From Verrucomicrobia bacterium IMCC26134 (GTDB lineage Bacteria > Verrucomicrobiota > Verrucomicrobiia > Opitutales > Opitutaceae): a DNA stretch of 64,000 nucleotides. The notes below the pieces were generated by a model, which searched no databases, had not been told where the DNA came from, and saw only the letters and a list, made by a program, of their open reading frames with translations. Position 1 is the stretch's first letter. The number at the start of each line of letters is the position of its first letter. Below are positions 35,989 to 45,350 of the stretch, one piece after another. The DNA lies in NCBI GenBank assembly GCA_000972765.1, contig CP011265.1, positions 124,001-188,000 of the forward strand, given 5' to 3'. A program made the translations under genes and the position numbers.

Positions 35989-36002
35989 ACCGGATTTTGA
36001 AT

Positions 36003-36086
36003 CACGCAGATCACGGAGCTCCACAAAGAAGAAGGCAGAGGCTCACGCCCCTGGCGTTTCTCTTCTCCGTGCGCTCCGTGGTTAAG
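36003..36086. repeat. Intergenic palindrome after pheT (CACGGAG family)
   Basis: ATCACGCAGATCACGGAG on the left is mirrored by CTCCGTGCGCTCCGTGGTTAA on the right. It lies between convergent pheT and the DUF3127 gene, where it may act as a bidirectional terminator. It resembles the repeat between pheS and pheT, suggesting a dispersed family. Confidence 0.7.
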
Positions 36087-36103
36087 CTGATGGAGATCTC
36101 CTC

Positions 36104-36463
36104 TCAGAACGGCACGTCGCCGTCTTCCTGAACCGGCTCACCGGGGGGCTCGACCAGGGGGGCGCCGTCATCGTCGGCCATCGGAGCGTCAGGGGTGGCG
36201 CCTACCGGTTCGATTTTCCAGGCGTTGAGATTCACGAAATAGCTATCCTTCCACTCGCGACCACGGAGGTCGAAGAAGACCTTCGCCTTCGCGCCGGTCT
36301 TGAGGGCGGAGACGAGACATACTTTGTCCTTCACGCACTCGAATTTGATGTCCTGCGGAAACTTCCCCGACTCGATGGTGAGCACGAACTCACGTTTATT
36401 AAAACCGCTGCCGAAGGTTTGCTCCTCGAAGACTTTTTTGACCGTGCCGGTGATTTCAAACAT
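36104..36463 (-). CDS. DUF3127 domain protein (OB-fold-like, possible ssDNA binding)
   Basis: This 119-residue protein starts at [28 protein letters not shown], matching the DUF3127 N-terminus; the open frame extends upstream but without similarity. The domain continues through [14 protein letters not shown] and [19 protein letters not shown]. The C-terminal 30 residues are acidic and low complexity, ending EDGDVPF, like the acidic tip of single-stranded DNA-binding proteins. The molecular role is not established. It is divergent from gatC, 140 bases away. Confidence 0.85.
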   Translation of the reverse strand: MFEITGTVKKVFEEQTFGSGFNKREFVLTIESGKFPQDIKFECVKDKVCLVSALKTGAKAKVFFDLRGREWKDSYFVNLNAWKIEPVGATPDAPMADDDGAPLVEPPGEPVQEDGDVPF

Positions 36464-36603
36464 GGCTCGACGATGAACCATGCCGGCGCACAAGCGCCAG
36501 CCGTCTTTTCTCCGACGGGGCAAAATCAGGCTTAGGCTGGTCCTGCCATGCCCCGTGTAATTTCTCCTCGCTCCTCGCTTTCCTCTCCTCACTCCTTTTC
36601 CCC

Positions 36604-36882
36604 ATGCAGATAGACATCGACCACCTTGCCATGCTCTCCCGCCTGGCGCTCACCCCCGAGGAAAAGGTAAAATTCTCCGCCCAGCTCGGCGACATCATTG
36701 GTTACATCGAGAAACTCAAGGAAGTGAACGTGGACGGCGTCGAGCCCACCGCGCATGCCACGCCCATTTTCAACGTTCTCCAAGCCGACGACCCACGCCC
36801 CGGGCTCTCGGTCGAAGACGCCCTCCGCAACGCCCCCGTCCAACGCGACCACATGGTCGTTGTCCCCCGCGTCGTCGAATAA
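36604..36882 (+). CDS. gatC: Asp-tRNA(Asn)/Glu-tRNA(Gln) amidotransferase subunit C
   Basis: This 92-residue subunit stabilises GatA in the GatCAB complex, which makes Gln-tRNA and/or Asn-tRNA by transamidation. The family pattern is present: [20 protein letters not shown], the [13 protein letters not shown]-like [13 protein letters not shown] and the C-terminal [17 protein letters not shown]. gatA starts seven bases after its stop, so the pair is translationally close. Confidence 0.96.
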   Translation: MQIDIDHLAMLSRLALTPEEKVKFSAQLGDIIGYIEKLKEVNVDGVEPTAHATPIFNVLQADDPRPGLSVEDALRNAPVQRDHMVVVPRVVE

Positions 36883-36889
36883 GGCCGCT

Positions 36890-38359
36890 ATGACCACGCC
36901 CCTCCATTTTCAAACCGTCACCGAACTTTCCGCCGCTCTGGCCGCCGGTTCGCTCACCTCCGTCGCCCTCACCGAGGCGTTCATCGCCCGCACGCACGCC
37001 GTCGAGGCTCGGGTGCAGGCGTTTAACTCCTACGATACCGACGACGCCCTCGCCCAGGCGCGTGCCTCCGATGCCCGGCGCGCCGCCGGTCAGGCCCTCG
37101 GCCCTCTCGATGGCATCCCGGTGGGCATGAAGGATGTCATCGCCGTGCGAGACCAACCGCTCACCGCGTCGTCGAAGATTTTGGCCGGCTTTGTCAGCCC
37201 CTACGACGCCACCGTCACCACCAAGCTGCGCGCCGCCGGTGTCGTGCTTTGGGGGCGGCTTAACATGGATGAGTTCGCGATGGGGTCCTCCACCGAGAAT
37301 TCCTCAACCAAGGTCACCGCCAATCCCTACGACCTCTCGCGCATCCCCGGAGGTTCCTCCGGCGGCAGCGCGGCCGCCCTCGCCGCCGGCGAGGCTCCCG
37401 CCACCCTCGGCTCCGATACGGGCGGCTCCATCCGCCAGCCTGCCGCACTCTGCGGCGTGGTCGGCCTCAAGCCCACCTACGGTCTTATCTCACGCTACGG
37501 TCTCATCGCCTACGCCTCCTCGCTCGACCAGATCGGCCCCTTCGGCCGCACCGTTGAGGACGTTGCCCTCCTGCTGCAGGCTATCGCGGGCCACGACGAG
37601 CGTGACTCAACCTCGTTTAAGGCCGTCATCCCCGACTATCGCGCCGCCCTGACCGCCCCGCGCACGCATCCGTGGCGCATCGGCATCCCGAAGGAGTATT
37701 TTGGCGACGGCTTGGATCCCGAGGTTTCCGCCGCCGTGCAAGGGGCCATCGCCTACTACAAATCACTCGGCGCCGAGATCCGGGAGGTTTCGCTTCCGCA
37801 CACGCCTTACGCGCTGGCCGCCTACTACATCATCGCGACCGCCGAGGCTTCCTCGAACTTGGCGCGGTTCGATGGGGTGCGCTACGGCCATCGCAGCGCC
37901 GAGGCGGATAACCTTCACGCCCTCTACTTCAAGTCTCGCGCCGAGGGTTTCGGTTCCGAGGTGAAGCGCCGCATCATCCTCGGCACCTACGTGCTCAGCT
38001 CCGGTTACTACGATGCCTACTACGGCCGGGCGCAGAAAGTCCGCACCCTCATCCGCGAAGACTTTATCAAGGCTTACGGCGAGGTGGATGTCATCCTCAC
38101 GCCGACCGCGCCCACGCCCGCCTTCAAACGCGGCGAGAAGAGCGACGATCCCCTCGCGATGTATCTGGCCGACATCTACACCATCGGGGTGAACCTCGCC
38201 GGCTTGCCCGCGATCAGTATCCCCTGCGGTTTCACCACTGCCGGCCTGCCCATCGGGTTGCAACTCATCGGCCAGCCCTTCGCCGAGGCCGACCTCCTCG
38301 CCGCCGCTTATGCCTACGACGCTACCCACGACTGGGCCAAGCGCACACCTAACTTATAA
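36890..38359 (+). CDS. gatA: Asp-tRNA(Asn)/Glu-tRNA(Gln) amidotransferase subunit A
   Basis: This 489-residue amidase subunit hydrolyses glutamine and passes ammonia to GatB. The amidase signature is complete: catalytic Lys in [10 protein letters not shown], cis-Ser and Ser nucleophile in [29 protein letters not shown] (read across the loop). The start is the ATG seven bases after gatC; an upstream extension of the frame overlaps gatC and is not used. The downstream gatB is 97 bases away across a palindromic spacer. Confidence 0.96.
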   Translation: MTTPLHFQTVTELSAALAAGSLTSVALTEAFIARTHAVEARVQAFNSYDTDDALAQARASDARRAAGQALGPLDGIPVGMKDVIAVRDQPLTASSKILAGFVSPYDATVTTKLRAAGVVLWGRLNMDEFAMGSSTENSSTKVTANPYDLSRIPGGSSGGSAAALAAGEAPATLGSDTGGSIRQPAALCGVVGLKPTYGLISRYGLIAYASSLDQIGPFGRTVEDVALLLQAIAGHDERDSTSFKAVIPDYRAALTAPRTHPWRIGIPKEYFGDGLDPEVSAAVQGAIAYYKSLGAEIREVSLPHTPYALAAYYIIATAEASSNLARFDGVRYGHRSAEADNLHALYFKSRAEGFGSEVKRRIILGTYVLSSGYYDAYYGRAQKVRTLIREDFIKAYGEVDVILTPTAPTPAFKRGEKSDDPLAMYLADIYTIGVNLAGLPAISIPCGFTTAGLPIGLQLIGQPFAEADLLAAAYAYDATHDWAKRTPNL

Positions 38360-38364
38360 GAAGC

Positions 38365-38450
38365 CAGAATTCAGAAGTCAGGTTTCAGTAGGTAACGCCT
38401 TCCGAATCCGATCTTCTGATCCCTGACTCCTGAATTCTGACTCCTTTTTT
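38365..38450. repeat. Intergenic palindrome between gatA and gatB
   Basis: The arms CAGAATTCAGAAGTCAGG (38365-38382) and CCTGACTCCTGAATTCTG (38422-38439) pair at 17 of 18 positions around a 39-base loop, and are followed by CTCC and a T run. It differs in sequence from the CACGGAG palindromes. It could attenuate transcription into gatB or be a mobile REP-like repeat. Confidence 0.75.
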
Positions 38451-38456
38451 AAAAAA

Positions 38457-39929
38457 ATGACCTACGAAGCCGTCATCGGTCTTGAAGTCCACGTCCAGAT
38501 CAAGACCCGTTCAAAAATGTTCACCCGTGTCGCCGCCGGCTACGGGCAGCCCGAGAACACCCTTACTGATCCCACCGTGCTCGCCCTGCCCGGCGCCCTC
38601 CCGGTGATGAACAAGGCCGCCGTCGACGCCATCATCAAGGCTGGCCTCATGCTCGGCTGCGAGATCGCCCCCGTCTGCAAGTGGGACCGGAAAAATTACT
38701 TCTACCCCGACTCGCCCAAGAACTACCAGATATCCCAATACGACCAGCCCATCTGCATCGGCGGCACGGTCGAGATCGAGCTGCCCGGCCCGGCGCGCAA
38801 CATCCAGGGCGAGCACAAGGGCATCCCGCTCACCCGCATCCATCTCGAAGAGGATGTGGGCAAGCTCAACCACGGCGTCGGCGGGTCGCTCATCGACTAC
38901 AACCGCGCCGGCACCCCGCTGATGGAGATCGTATCCGATCCCGCCCTACGTTCCGCCGACGAGGCCTACGCCTACCTCCAGTCCATCCGCACCAGCATCG
39001 TTTACGCCGGCATCTCCGACTGCGACATGGAGAAGGGCCAGCTCCGCTGCGATGCCAACATATCCATCCGCCCCGTCGGCGACACCAAGCTCGGCACCAA
39101 GGTCGAGCTGAAGAACCTCAACTCGATCGCCTTCGTGCGCGACGGCATCGCCCATGAGATCGCCCGCCAGATCGCCGTCACCAAGGCCGGCGGCGTCATC
39201 GTGCAGGAGACGCGCGACTACGACGGCATCGCCGGCACCAGCCAGTCCCTCCGTTCCAAGGAAATGGCGCACGACTACCGCTATTTCCCCGACCCCGACC
39301 TCATGCCAGTCAAGGTGGACGCCGACTGGAAGGCCCGCCTCGCGGCCGAATTACCCGAGCGCCCCTTTGACAAGCAGCGTCGCTTCATGGCTGCCGAGGC
39401 CGACGGTGGCTATGCGCTGCCCTACACCCTCGCCAGCGTGCTCATCCCCGACCGCGAGCTTTCCGATTGGTTTGAGCAGGCCGCCAAACTTGCCGGCGCC
39501 GGCCGCGCCCAGGCGGTGGGCAACTGGATCGTCAACGACCTCCTTCGCGAACTCGCCGCCTCCGCCACCGTGCTCGCCACCGCCAAGGTCACGCCCGCGG
39601 CGCTGGCCGAACTCGTTGGCCTCGTCGCCGCCGGCACCCTCCTCCAACACTCCGCCAAAGAGGTGTTTGCCGACATGGTCGCCACGGGCGAAGCGCCTGC
39701 CGCGATCGTAGCCCGCAAGGGACTCGCCGCCGCGCCCACTGACACCGCAGAGCTGGAAACCTGGTGCCGCGACAGCATCGCCGCCAACGCCAAGGCCGTC
39801 GCGGAGTTCAAAGCCGGCAAGGAAAGCGCGCTCAACGCCTTCAAGGGCGCGATCATGAAAGCCGCCAAGGGCAAGGCCAACCCCAAGGCGGTGGACGAGA
39901 CCCTCCGCCGCCTGCTCGCCGCGCTGTAA
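38457..39929 (+). CDS. gatB: Asp-tRNA(Asn)/Glu-tRNA(Gln) amidotransferase subunit B
   Basis: This 490-residue subunit is the kinase/transamidase part of GatCAB, which activates Glu- or Asp-tRNA with ATP. The N-terminal catalytic cradle shows YEAVIGLEVHVQIKT, YFYPDSPKNYQISQYDQPI and LEEDVGKLNH, with DYNRAGTPLMEIVSDP. The C-terminal helical YqeY-like domain (about residues 330-490) binds the tRNA elbow. Length is normal. Confidence 0.97.
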   Translation: MTYEAVIGLEVHVQIKTRSKMFTRVAAGYGQPENTLTDPTVLALPGALPVMNKAAVDAIIKAGLMLGCEIAPVCKWDRKNYFYPDSPKNYQISQYDQPICIGGTVEIELPGPARNIQGEHKGIPLTRIHLEEDVGKLNHGVGGSLIDYNRAGTPLMEIVSDPALRSADEAYAYLQSIRTSIVYAGISDCDMEKGQLRCDANISIRPVGDTKLGTKVELKNLNSIAFVRDGIAHEIARQIAVTKAGGVIVQETRDYDGIAGTSQSLRSKEMAHDYRYFPDPDLMPVKVDADWKARLAAELPERPFDKQRRFMAAEADGGYALPYTLASVLIPDRELSDWFEQAAKLAGAGRAQAVGNWIVNDLLRELAASATVLATAKVTPAALAELVGLVAAGTLLQHSAKEVFADMVATGEAPAAIVARKGLAAAPTDTAELETWCRDSIAANAKAVAEFKAGKESALNAFKGAIMKAAKGKANPKAVDETLRRLLAAL

Positions 39930-39978
39930 CGGTTCGCACCGGCCATAGCGCGCCATTCTTTTTCCCCGGCACTTCCCC

Positions 39979-40515
39979 ATGCTCACGCTGCCCGTCGCCC
40001 CCGGTCTGCACCTCACCCAACTCCACCCCGATGACACGGAAGAGTTGTTCGCCCTCACCGACGCCAACCGCGCCCACCTCCGTCGTTGGTTACCCTGGCT
40101 CGATCAGACCCGTGTTTCCGCCGCCACCGCGAAGTTCATCGTCCAGTCGCAGCGCGAGGCGACCGCCGGCACCGGGCTGCATTTCGCGATCTACGAGCAG
40201 AACGTCATCGTTGGCATCATCGGCTACGTGCGGATAGATCCCGTGAACCGCGGTGCGTATATCGGCTACTGGCTGGCCGCCGACGCCCAGGGGCGCGGTA
40301 TCATGACCCGCTGTGTCACCGCGCTCTACACCTATGGTTTCGCCAAGCTCGAGCTGCATCGCCAGGTCATCCTCTGCGCCGAGAAAAACACCGCCAGCTT
40401 TGCAGTCGCCGAGCGTTGTGGATTTCAATTTGAAGGCGTCTCCCGTGAGGCCGAGTGGCTCTACGACGCCTACGTCGGCCTCCGCGTTTACGCCCGCCTG
40501 CGCACGGATGCCTGA
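39979..40515 (+). CDS. GNAT-family N-acetyltransferase (RimJ/RimL type)
   Basis: This 178-residue protein has the RimJ/RimL pattern: an N-terminal LHPDDTEELFALTDANRAHLRRWLPW segment, the core strand GIIGYVRIDPVNRGAYIGYWLAADAQGRGIM with the acetyl-CoA-binding QGRG loop, and AEKNTASFAVAERCGFQFEG near the end. RimL members acetylate ribosomal proteins, while others act on antibiotics or small amines. The target cannot be chosen from sequence. It follows gatB by 49 bases, possibly on the same transcript. Confidence 0.9.
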   Translation: MLTLPVAPGLHLTQLHPDDTEELFALTDANRAHLRRWLPWLDQTRVSAATAKFIVQSQREATAGTGLHFAIYEQNVIVGIIGYVRIDPVNRGAYIGYWLAADAQGRGIMTRCVTALYTYGFAKLELHRQVILCAEKNTASFAVAERCGFQFEGVSREAEWLYDAYVGLRVYARLRTDA

Positions 40516-40585
40516 CAAATCCCTGACATCCGTCTGACGATGCGGTGACAACTCGGCGGGCGGCTTCCGCTACAGTGTGGGCGTT

Positions 40586-41932
40586 ATGAAAACCACCGCC
40601 CTCCTCCTCGTCGCGCTCGGGTTCTGCTCCGGGTTGCTCGTCTCCGCCAAGGCCAAGTCGCCCGCGCCCATCACCGACTCCGTCGGTCTTAGGATCGAAA
40701 TCGATCGCGCCGTCCTTCCCGCCGAATCCCTCGAGACCGCCATCGTCAAGGTGTCCCTCCGCGGTTGCACGCCGCCAAAGGCCGCCCGCCGCGCACCGGT
40801 CAATCTCGCCCTCGTCATCGACAAATCCGGCTCCATGTCCGGCGATCGCATCGAGCGCGCCCGCGAGGCCGCGCTGGAGGCGGTGCGCCGTCTCGGACCC
40901 GACGACCTCGTGTCGGTTGTCGCCTTCGACAACGGTGTGCGAACCCTCCTGCCCGCGCGCCGTGTCGGCGACGGCTCCGCGATCACCGAGGCCATCGAGG
41001 GCATCGCCGCCAATGGCGGCACCAATCTCTACGGCGGCGTCGCGGCCGGTGCCGAGGCCCTGCGCCGTCACATTGAGGATGGCTACACCCATCGCGTGAT
41101 TCTCCTCTCCGACGGGCAGGCCAACGTCGGTCCGCAGACTCCCGAGGCGCTCGGTTCGCTCGGCGCGCAGTTGGTGCGCGAGGGCATATCGGTTACCACC
41201 ATCGGTCTTGGGCTCGATTTTAACGAGGACCTCATGACGCGGCTCGCGCGCCGTAGCGACGGCAACACCTACTTCGTGGAAAACAGCCGCGATCTCGGCA
41301 GGATTTTTGGCGAGGAACTTGGCGATGTGCTTAGCATCGTCGCCCGCCGCGTCGTGATCGAGGTCACCTTTCCTGAGGGCGTGCGTCCCGTGCGCCTGGT
41401 CGGCCGCGAGGGCCGGATCGAAAATCGCCGCGCGTTCATCGAGCTGAACCAGCTCTACGGCAGCCAGGAAAAGTTTGCGTTGGTCGAGGTTGAGATCGAC
41501 GCAGCAAAACCCCGCACCTCCCGCGAGATCGCCTGCGCCGAGGTTCGTTACGAAAACGCATCCGACGCCCGTCCCGTCTCCCAAAGCGCCCGTGCCATGG
41601 TGAGTTTCTCAGCGGCCCGCGCCGAGGTCGTCAGCTCCGCCAATCATCAGGTGCAGGCTGATTACGCCGCCAACCGTATTGCGGAGACCAGGGACGAGGT
41701 CGTCGTGCTGATCGATGCTGGGCGGCGGGACGAGGCGGTCACCCGCCTGCGCGAGGTGGGGTCGTCGCTCGATAAACTGGGACGCGACTATTCGAATTCT
41801 GCGGTTCTCTCCGTCGCCGCGCCCGCTGCGTCCGCTGCCGCCAAGGTGGAGGCCGGCGGGCTGAGTAGCGCCGACCGCAAGGACTACCGCGCCAAGGCCC
41901 AGCAAACTTATAATCAGCAACGGGCCGAGTGA
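40586..41932 (+). CDS. Exported von Willebrand factor A domain protein
   Basis: This 448-residue protein has an N-terminal export signal (MKTTALLLVALGFCSGLLVSAKA). A GTG nine bases upstream is an alternative start. A VWA domain covers about residues 72-250, with a complete MIDAS: DKSGSMS, the Thr in GGTNLYGG and the Asp in LLSDGQANVGP. A beta-rich domain and a C-terminal alanine-rich helical tail follow. It resembles YfbK-type VWA proteins. It precedes the DUF4139 gene by 81 bases and may act in the envelope with it. The partner is unknown. Confidence 0.88.
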   Translation: MKTTALLLVALGFCSGLLVSAKAKSPAPITDSVGLRIEIDRAVLPAESLETAIVKVSLRGCTPPKAARRAPVNLALVIDKSGSMSGDRIERAREAALEAVRRLGPDDLVSVVAFDNGVRTLLPARRVGDGSAITEAIEGIAANGGTNLYGGVAAGAEALRRHIEDGYTHRVILLSDGQANVGPQTPEALGSLGAQLVREGISVTTIGLGLDFNEDLMTRLARRSDGNTYFVENSRDLGRIFGEELGDVLSIVARRVVIEVTFPEGVRPVRLVGREGRIENRRAFIELNQLYGSQEKFALVEVEIDAAKPRTSREIACAEVRYENASDARPVSQSARAMVSFSAARAEVVSSANHQVQADYAANRIAETRDEVVVLIDAGRRDEAVTRLREVGSSLDKLGRDYSNSAVLSVAAPAASAAAKVEAGGLSSADRKDYRAKAQQTYNQQRAE

Positions 41933-42013
41933 TCTGCCGCCCGCGCCTGACATTAACCTGACAATTCCAGACTGCCCAAAGCCCGTTGCTTCGGGCAGTC
42001 TTCCCTCAAGCCT

Positions 42014-43414
42014 ATGAACTCTTCACGTCTCACTCCCGTGCTTGCGGCTCTGCCGCTCTTGCTTCCGGTTGCGCTTTCGGCGCAGACCGCGCTCACGATT
42101 TACAACCAGAACTTCGCCGTCGTGCGCGAGCTCGTGCCGCTCGATCTCAAGGCCGGCGTCAACCAGGTGAACTTCTCCGGCGCCACCACCCAGGTCGAGG
42201 CCGACTCGGTCGTGTTGCGCGACGTCTCGGGCAAGGTTTCCCTCCGTATCCTCGAGCAAAGCTACCGCGCCGACGCCGCCTCGGAAGGGTTGCTGCTCTC
42301 GCTCAACGAGGGCAAGATCCTCGACTTCATCGTGCGCGATCAGAACGCCAAGGAATACCTCGTCAAAGGTCGCGTCATCCGCAGCGGCTACAACTCCGCC
42401 GGGTCCGCCGCCACGCCCATCATCGAGGTGGATGGAAAACTCCGCTTCACTCTCCCCGGCCAACCCATCTTTCCTTCGCTCGGCGACGACGCGATTCTTC
42501 AGCCCACGCTCTCCTGGCAGTTAAACGCCGATCGTGCCGCAAAACTTAACGCCGAGCTCGGCTATGTGACCAACGGCATGAGCTGGCAGGCCGCCTACAA
42601 TCTCGTCGCGCCAGAGAAGGGTGATCAGGTGGATGTCGTCGGCTGGATCACGGTGACGAACAACACCGGCAAGCGCTTCGACGACACCACGGTTAAGCTC
42701 ATGGCCGGTGACGTGAATCGCGTGCAACCGCAGCCCGTGAATGTCGGCGAGATTCGCCGACGTGTCGCCAAGATGTCATTTGATCTGGGCGCGGCCGAAG
42801 TCACCGAGAAGGCTTTCGATGAATTTCACCTCTACTCGCTGCCGCGTCCCGTGACCCTGCGGGACCAAGAGACCAAGCAAGTCGAGTTCCTGCGTGCGAC
42901 CGGTGTGACCGCGCCGCAGCTCTACATCTACGACCAGCAGAAATATGGCGTGAAGGTCGCCACGGTCAGGGAATTTAAGAACACCAAGGAAAACGGCGGA
43001 CTAGGCTTGCCGCTGCCGAAAGGCCGTGTGCGTTTCTACCGTCAGGATGCGGCCGACGGACGCCTTGAGTTCGTGGGTGAAAACAACCTCGACCACACCG
43101 CCCGCAACGAGACCGTGCGCCTCTACACCGGCGATGTGTTTGACATTGCGGTCGAGAAAAAGGCGACCGATTCACAGATGAGCAGCCGCAACGATTTCCG
43201 TGAAGAGGCCTTCGAGGTCAAGCTGCGTAACCGAAAAGCTGATACCGTCGAAGTGCGCGTGGTGGATCACTTCAACGCCGCCGTGAATTGGAAGCTCATC
43301 CAGCAATCCGACCCCTCCGAGAAAACCGCCTCCGACACCGCCGAGTTCCGCCTCACGCTCAAGCCTGACGAGGAAAAGGTCGTCACCTACCGCGTTCGCT
43401 ACGATTGGAAATGA
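42014..43414 (+). CDS. Exported DUF4139 protein
   Basis: This 466-residue protein has a signal peptide (LTPVLAALPLLLPVALSAQ). The mature part begins with the DUF4139-type strand LTIYNQNFAVVRE.VPLDLKAG, which is followed by LSWQLNADRA...AELGYVTNGMSWQAAYN and ends in RVRYDW, all typical of the family. It is all-beta with no recognisable catalytic site. Its stop overlaps the start of the histidine kinase gene (ATGA), so the two are translationally coupled. An envelope-linked sensory accessory role is inferred from this. Confidence 0.88.
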   Translation: MNSSRLTPVLAALPLLLPVALSAQTALTIYNQNFAVVRELVPLDLKAGVNQVNFSGATTQVEADSVVLRDVSGKVSLRILEQSYRADAASEGLLLSLNEGKILDFIVRDQNAKEYLVKGRVIRSGYNSAGSAATPIIEVDGKLRFTLPGQPIFPSLGDDAILQPTLSWQLNADRAAKLNAELGYVTNGMSWQAAYNLVAPEKGDQVDVVGWITVTNNTGKRFDDTTVKLMAGDVNRVQPQPVNVGEIRRRVAKMSFDLGAAEVTEKAFDEFHLYSLPRPVTLRDQETKQVEFLRATGVTAPQLYIYDQQKYGVKVATVREFKNTKENGGLGLPLPKGRVRFYRQDAADGRLEFVGENNLDHTARNETVRLYTGDVFDIAVEKKATDSQMSSRNDFREEAFEVKLRNRKADTVEVRVVDHFNAAVNWKLIQQSDPSEKTASDTAEFRLTLKPDEEKVVTYRVRYDWK

Positions 43415-45342
43415 ACCGCACTGCCGCCCACCGCCTCTGGCTTTACGGTCTCCTGCTCCTTTTGCCGGCGCTCGGAGTCGGCGTGCTTGCGCTGGGATTG
43501 CTCGCCCGGGAGCAGTCGCGGTTGGCCGAGCGGGAGCAGTCCGCGCGCGAATCGGGCCGTGCCGCGGTCGAGACCCGTGCGCGCCTGATTGCGGAGAATA
43601 TCGAACTCCTTGTCGGCGACGTGCAGTCCGCGCTCATGGCGACCTTGCTGGAGGCTCCCGCAGCCGAGCCGCGCGCTTTTCTCACCGAGTGGCAGGCGAC
43701 CAATTCGTTGGTGCGCGATGTCTTCCGCGTCACGGCCGATGGCCGGCCGGTTTGGGGCGCGACGAGCGACCCGATACGCAACTGGATCGCCCAGGGTCCA
43801 CCCTGGGGCAGCCCACCAATCGCGCCAGCGATCGCGCTCGCCGATCAGGCTGGTGCGACAGTCAACCCAGCCAACGTCGTTGCATTGGCGAAAGACGAAG
43901 CCAAAGCACAGGCCTCATTCAATGAAACCGACGCCCGCCGTGACATCACCAGCAATGTCGGCCAGTATAAACGCGCCCGACAGGAAATTCAGGAAGTGGC
44001 CAAGGTGAGGAATTACGCCGATGTCGCTTCCCAGTCTTTCGCGCAGTCCGCCGCCGAATCGCGCAGGGCAAGTGCGCTGGGCTCCGCTTCACAGCCTCCT
44101 GCGTCAGCATCTGCTCCCGCGCCAGCCATGGCCGAGATTGAGCCGACGGCCGCCCCCCTGGATTCCTTCGATAAAAAACTCGTGTCCTCGCGTGCAGACA
44201 GCCCCGTCGTGGGCTTCAGCTACGTCGCGTCTGCCGATCCTGGAATGCGCTCGGGTTGGTCACCTTGGCGCGATGCAGGGGGCCTGCACCTCTTTGGCTG
44301 GCGCGAACTCCCCGACCGCACCGTGGTGGGGCTGGAGTTGCGGCTCGACGCCATCAAAGCCCGCCTCGGCGAGGTATTTCCCGCCTCGCCCGGAGCGGGC
44401 GAGGGCTACGCGCTGCGCGATACCTCGGGCCGCGCCTGGCACGTGGTTGGCGGTGTGGATTTACCCATCGCGCTGGAAGTGCCGCTCGCGGGGGCCACGT
44501 TGCCAGGCTGGACCGTGGTCGGCTACGCAATCGCGGCAGGCTACGAGTCTGCTTCTCCGCGCGGCTTTTTCGCCCTCGGCGCCACCCTCATTGGCCTGCT
44601 CGTGCTGGCCATCCTCGCCGCCGGAGCGCTACTTCTGCGCCAGGCGCGACTGAGCGAGGCGGAGGCGGCGCTCAAAACCTCCTTCGTGGCCAATGTCTCG
44701 CATGAGTTGAAAACGCCGCTCACGACGATCCGCCTCTATGCCGAGTTACTGGAGCAGGGTCGGGTGCGCGATCCGGCCAGACAGGCCGACTATCTGCTCA
44801 CCATCGGACGCGAGACCCAGCGCCTTGCGAGACTGGTGGGAAACGTGCTCGATTTCAGCCGGCTGGAGCAGGGGAAGAAAAAATATGAAAGCATCGCTTA
44901 CGATCTCGCCGCCGAGCTGCGCCGCCTCGCCGATACCCAGGGGCCGCGTCTTGCCGGGGAGGGCCTCGCCTTGCGCTCCGAATTACCCGTCGCACAACCG
45001 GTTTCGACCGATCGTGATGCCGTCGAACAAATCGTTCTCAATCTTCTCGATAACGCCTGCAAATATGCCGCCAGCGGAGGTGAGGTGACGCTCCGGCTGG
45101 ATCGTGCCGGCTCCGCGTATCGCATCGCGGTCTCGGACCGGGGGCCCGGAGTGCCTCCCGATCAGCGAGAACGCATTTTCGAAAAATTTCATCGTTTAGA
45201 TGATCGCCTGACCGCCGAAAAAAGCGGAACGGGGCTCGGCCTCAGCATCGCCCGCCAGCTCGCCCGCGGTCTGGGCGGCGACTTGTGTTGCGTTGCGAAC
45301 GAAGGCGGCGGCGCTGCGTTTATTTTAACCATTCCCATCTAA
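43411..45342 (+). CDS. Membrane sensor histidine kinase
   Basis: This 643-residue kinase starts at the ATG overlapping the DUF4139 stop. A membrane segment near residues 10-28, a periplasmic part to about 383 and a second segment (about 384-410) precede the kinase. The H box is FVANVSHELKTPLTTIR (His near 430), then the N box NLLDNACKYA, G1 SDRGPGVPPDQRERIFEKFHR and G2 SGTGLGLSIARQLARGLGG. No HAMP domain is apparent. The periplasmic part contains a low-complexity Ala/Ser-rich stretch (about 210-250). The matching response regulator starts eight bases downstream. The signal is unknown. Confidence 0.94.
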   Translation: MNRTAAHRLWLYGLLLLLPALGVGVLALGLLAREQSRLAEREQSARESGRAAVETRARLIAENIELLVGDVQSALMATLLEAPAAEPRAFLTEWQATNSLVRDVFRVTADGRPVWGATSDPIRNWIAQGPPWGSPPIAPAIALADQAGATVNPANVVALAKDEAKAQASFNETDARRDITSNVGQYKRARQEIQEVAKVRNYADVASQSFAQSAAESRRASALGSASQPPASASAPAPAMAEIEPTAAPLDSFDKKLVSSRADSPVVGFSYVASADPGMRSGWSPWRDAGGLHLFGWRELPDRTVVGLELRLDAIKARLGEVFPASPGAGEGYALRDTSGRAWHVVGGVDLPIALEVPLAGATLPGWTVVGYAIAAGYESASPRGFFALGATLIGLLVLAILAAGALLLRQARLSEAEAALKTSFVANVSHELKTPLTTIRLYAELLEQGRVRDPARQADYLLTIGRETQRLARLVGNVLDFSRLEQGKKKYESIAYDLAAELRRLADTQGPRLAGEGLALRSELPVAQPVSTDRDAVEQIVLNLLDNACKYAASGGEVTLRLDRAGSAYRIAVSDRGPGVPPDQRERIFEKFHRLDDRLTAEKSGTGLGLSIARQLARGLGGDLCCVANEGGGAAFILTIPI

Positions 45343-45350
45343 GGCGTTTC

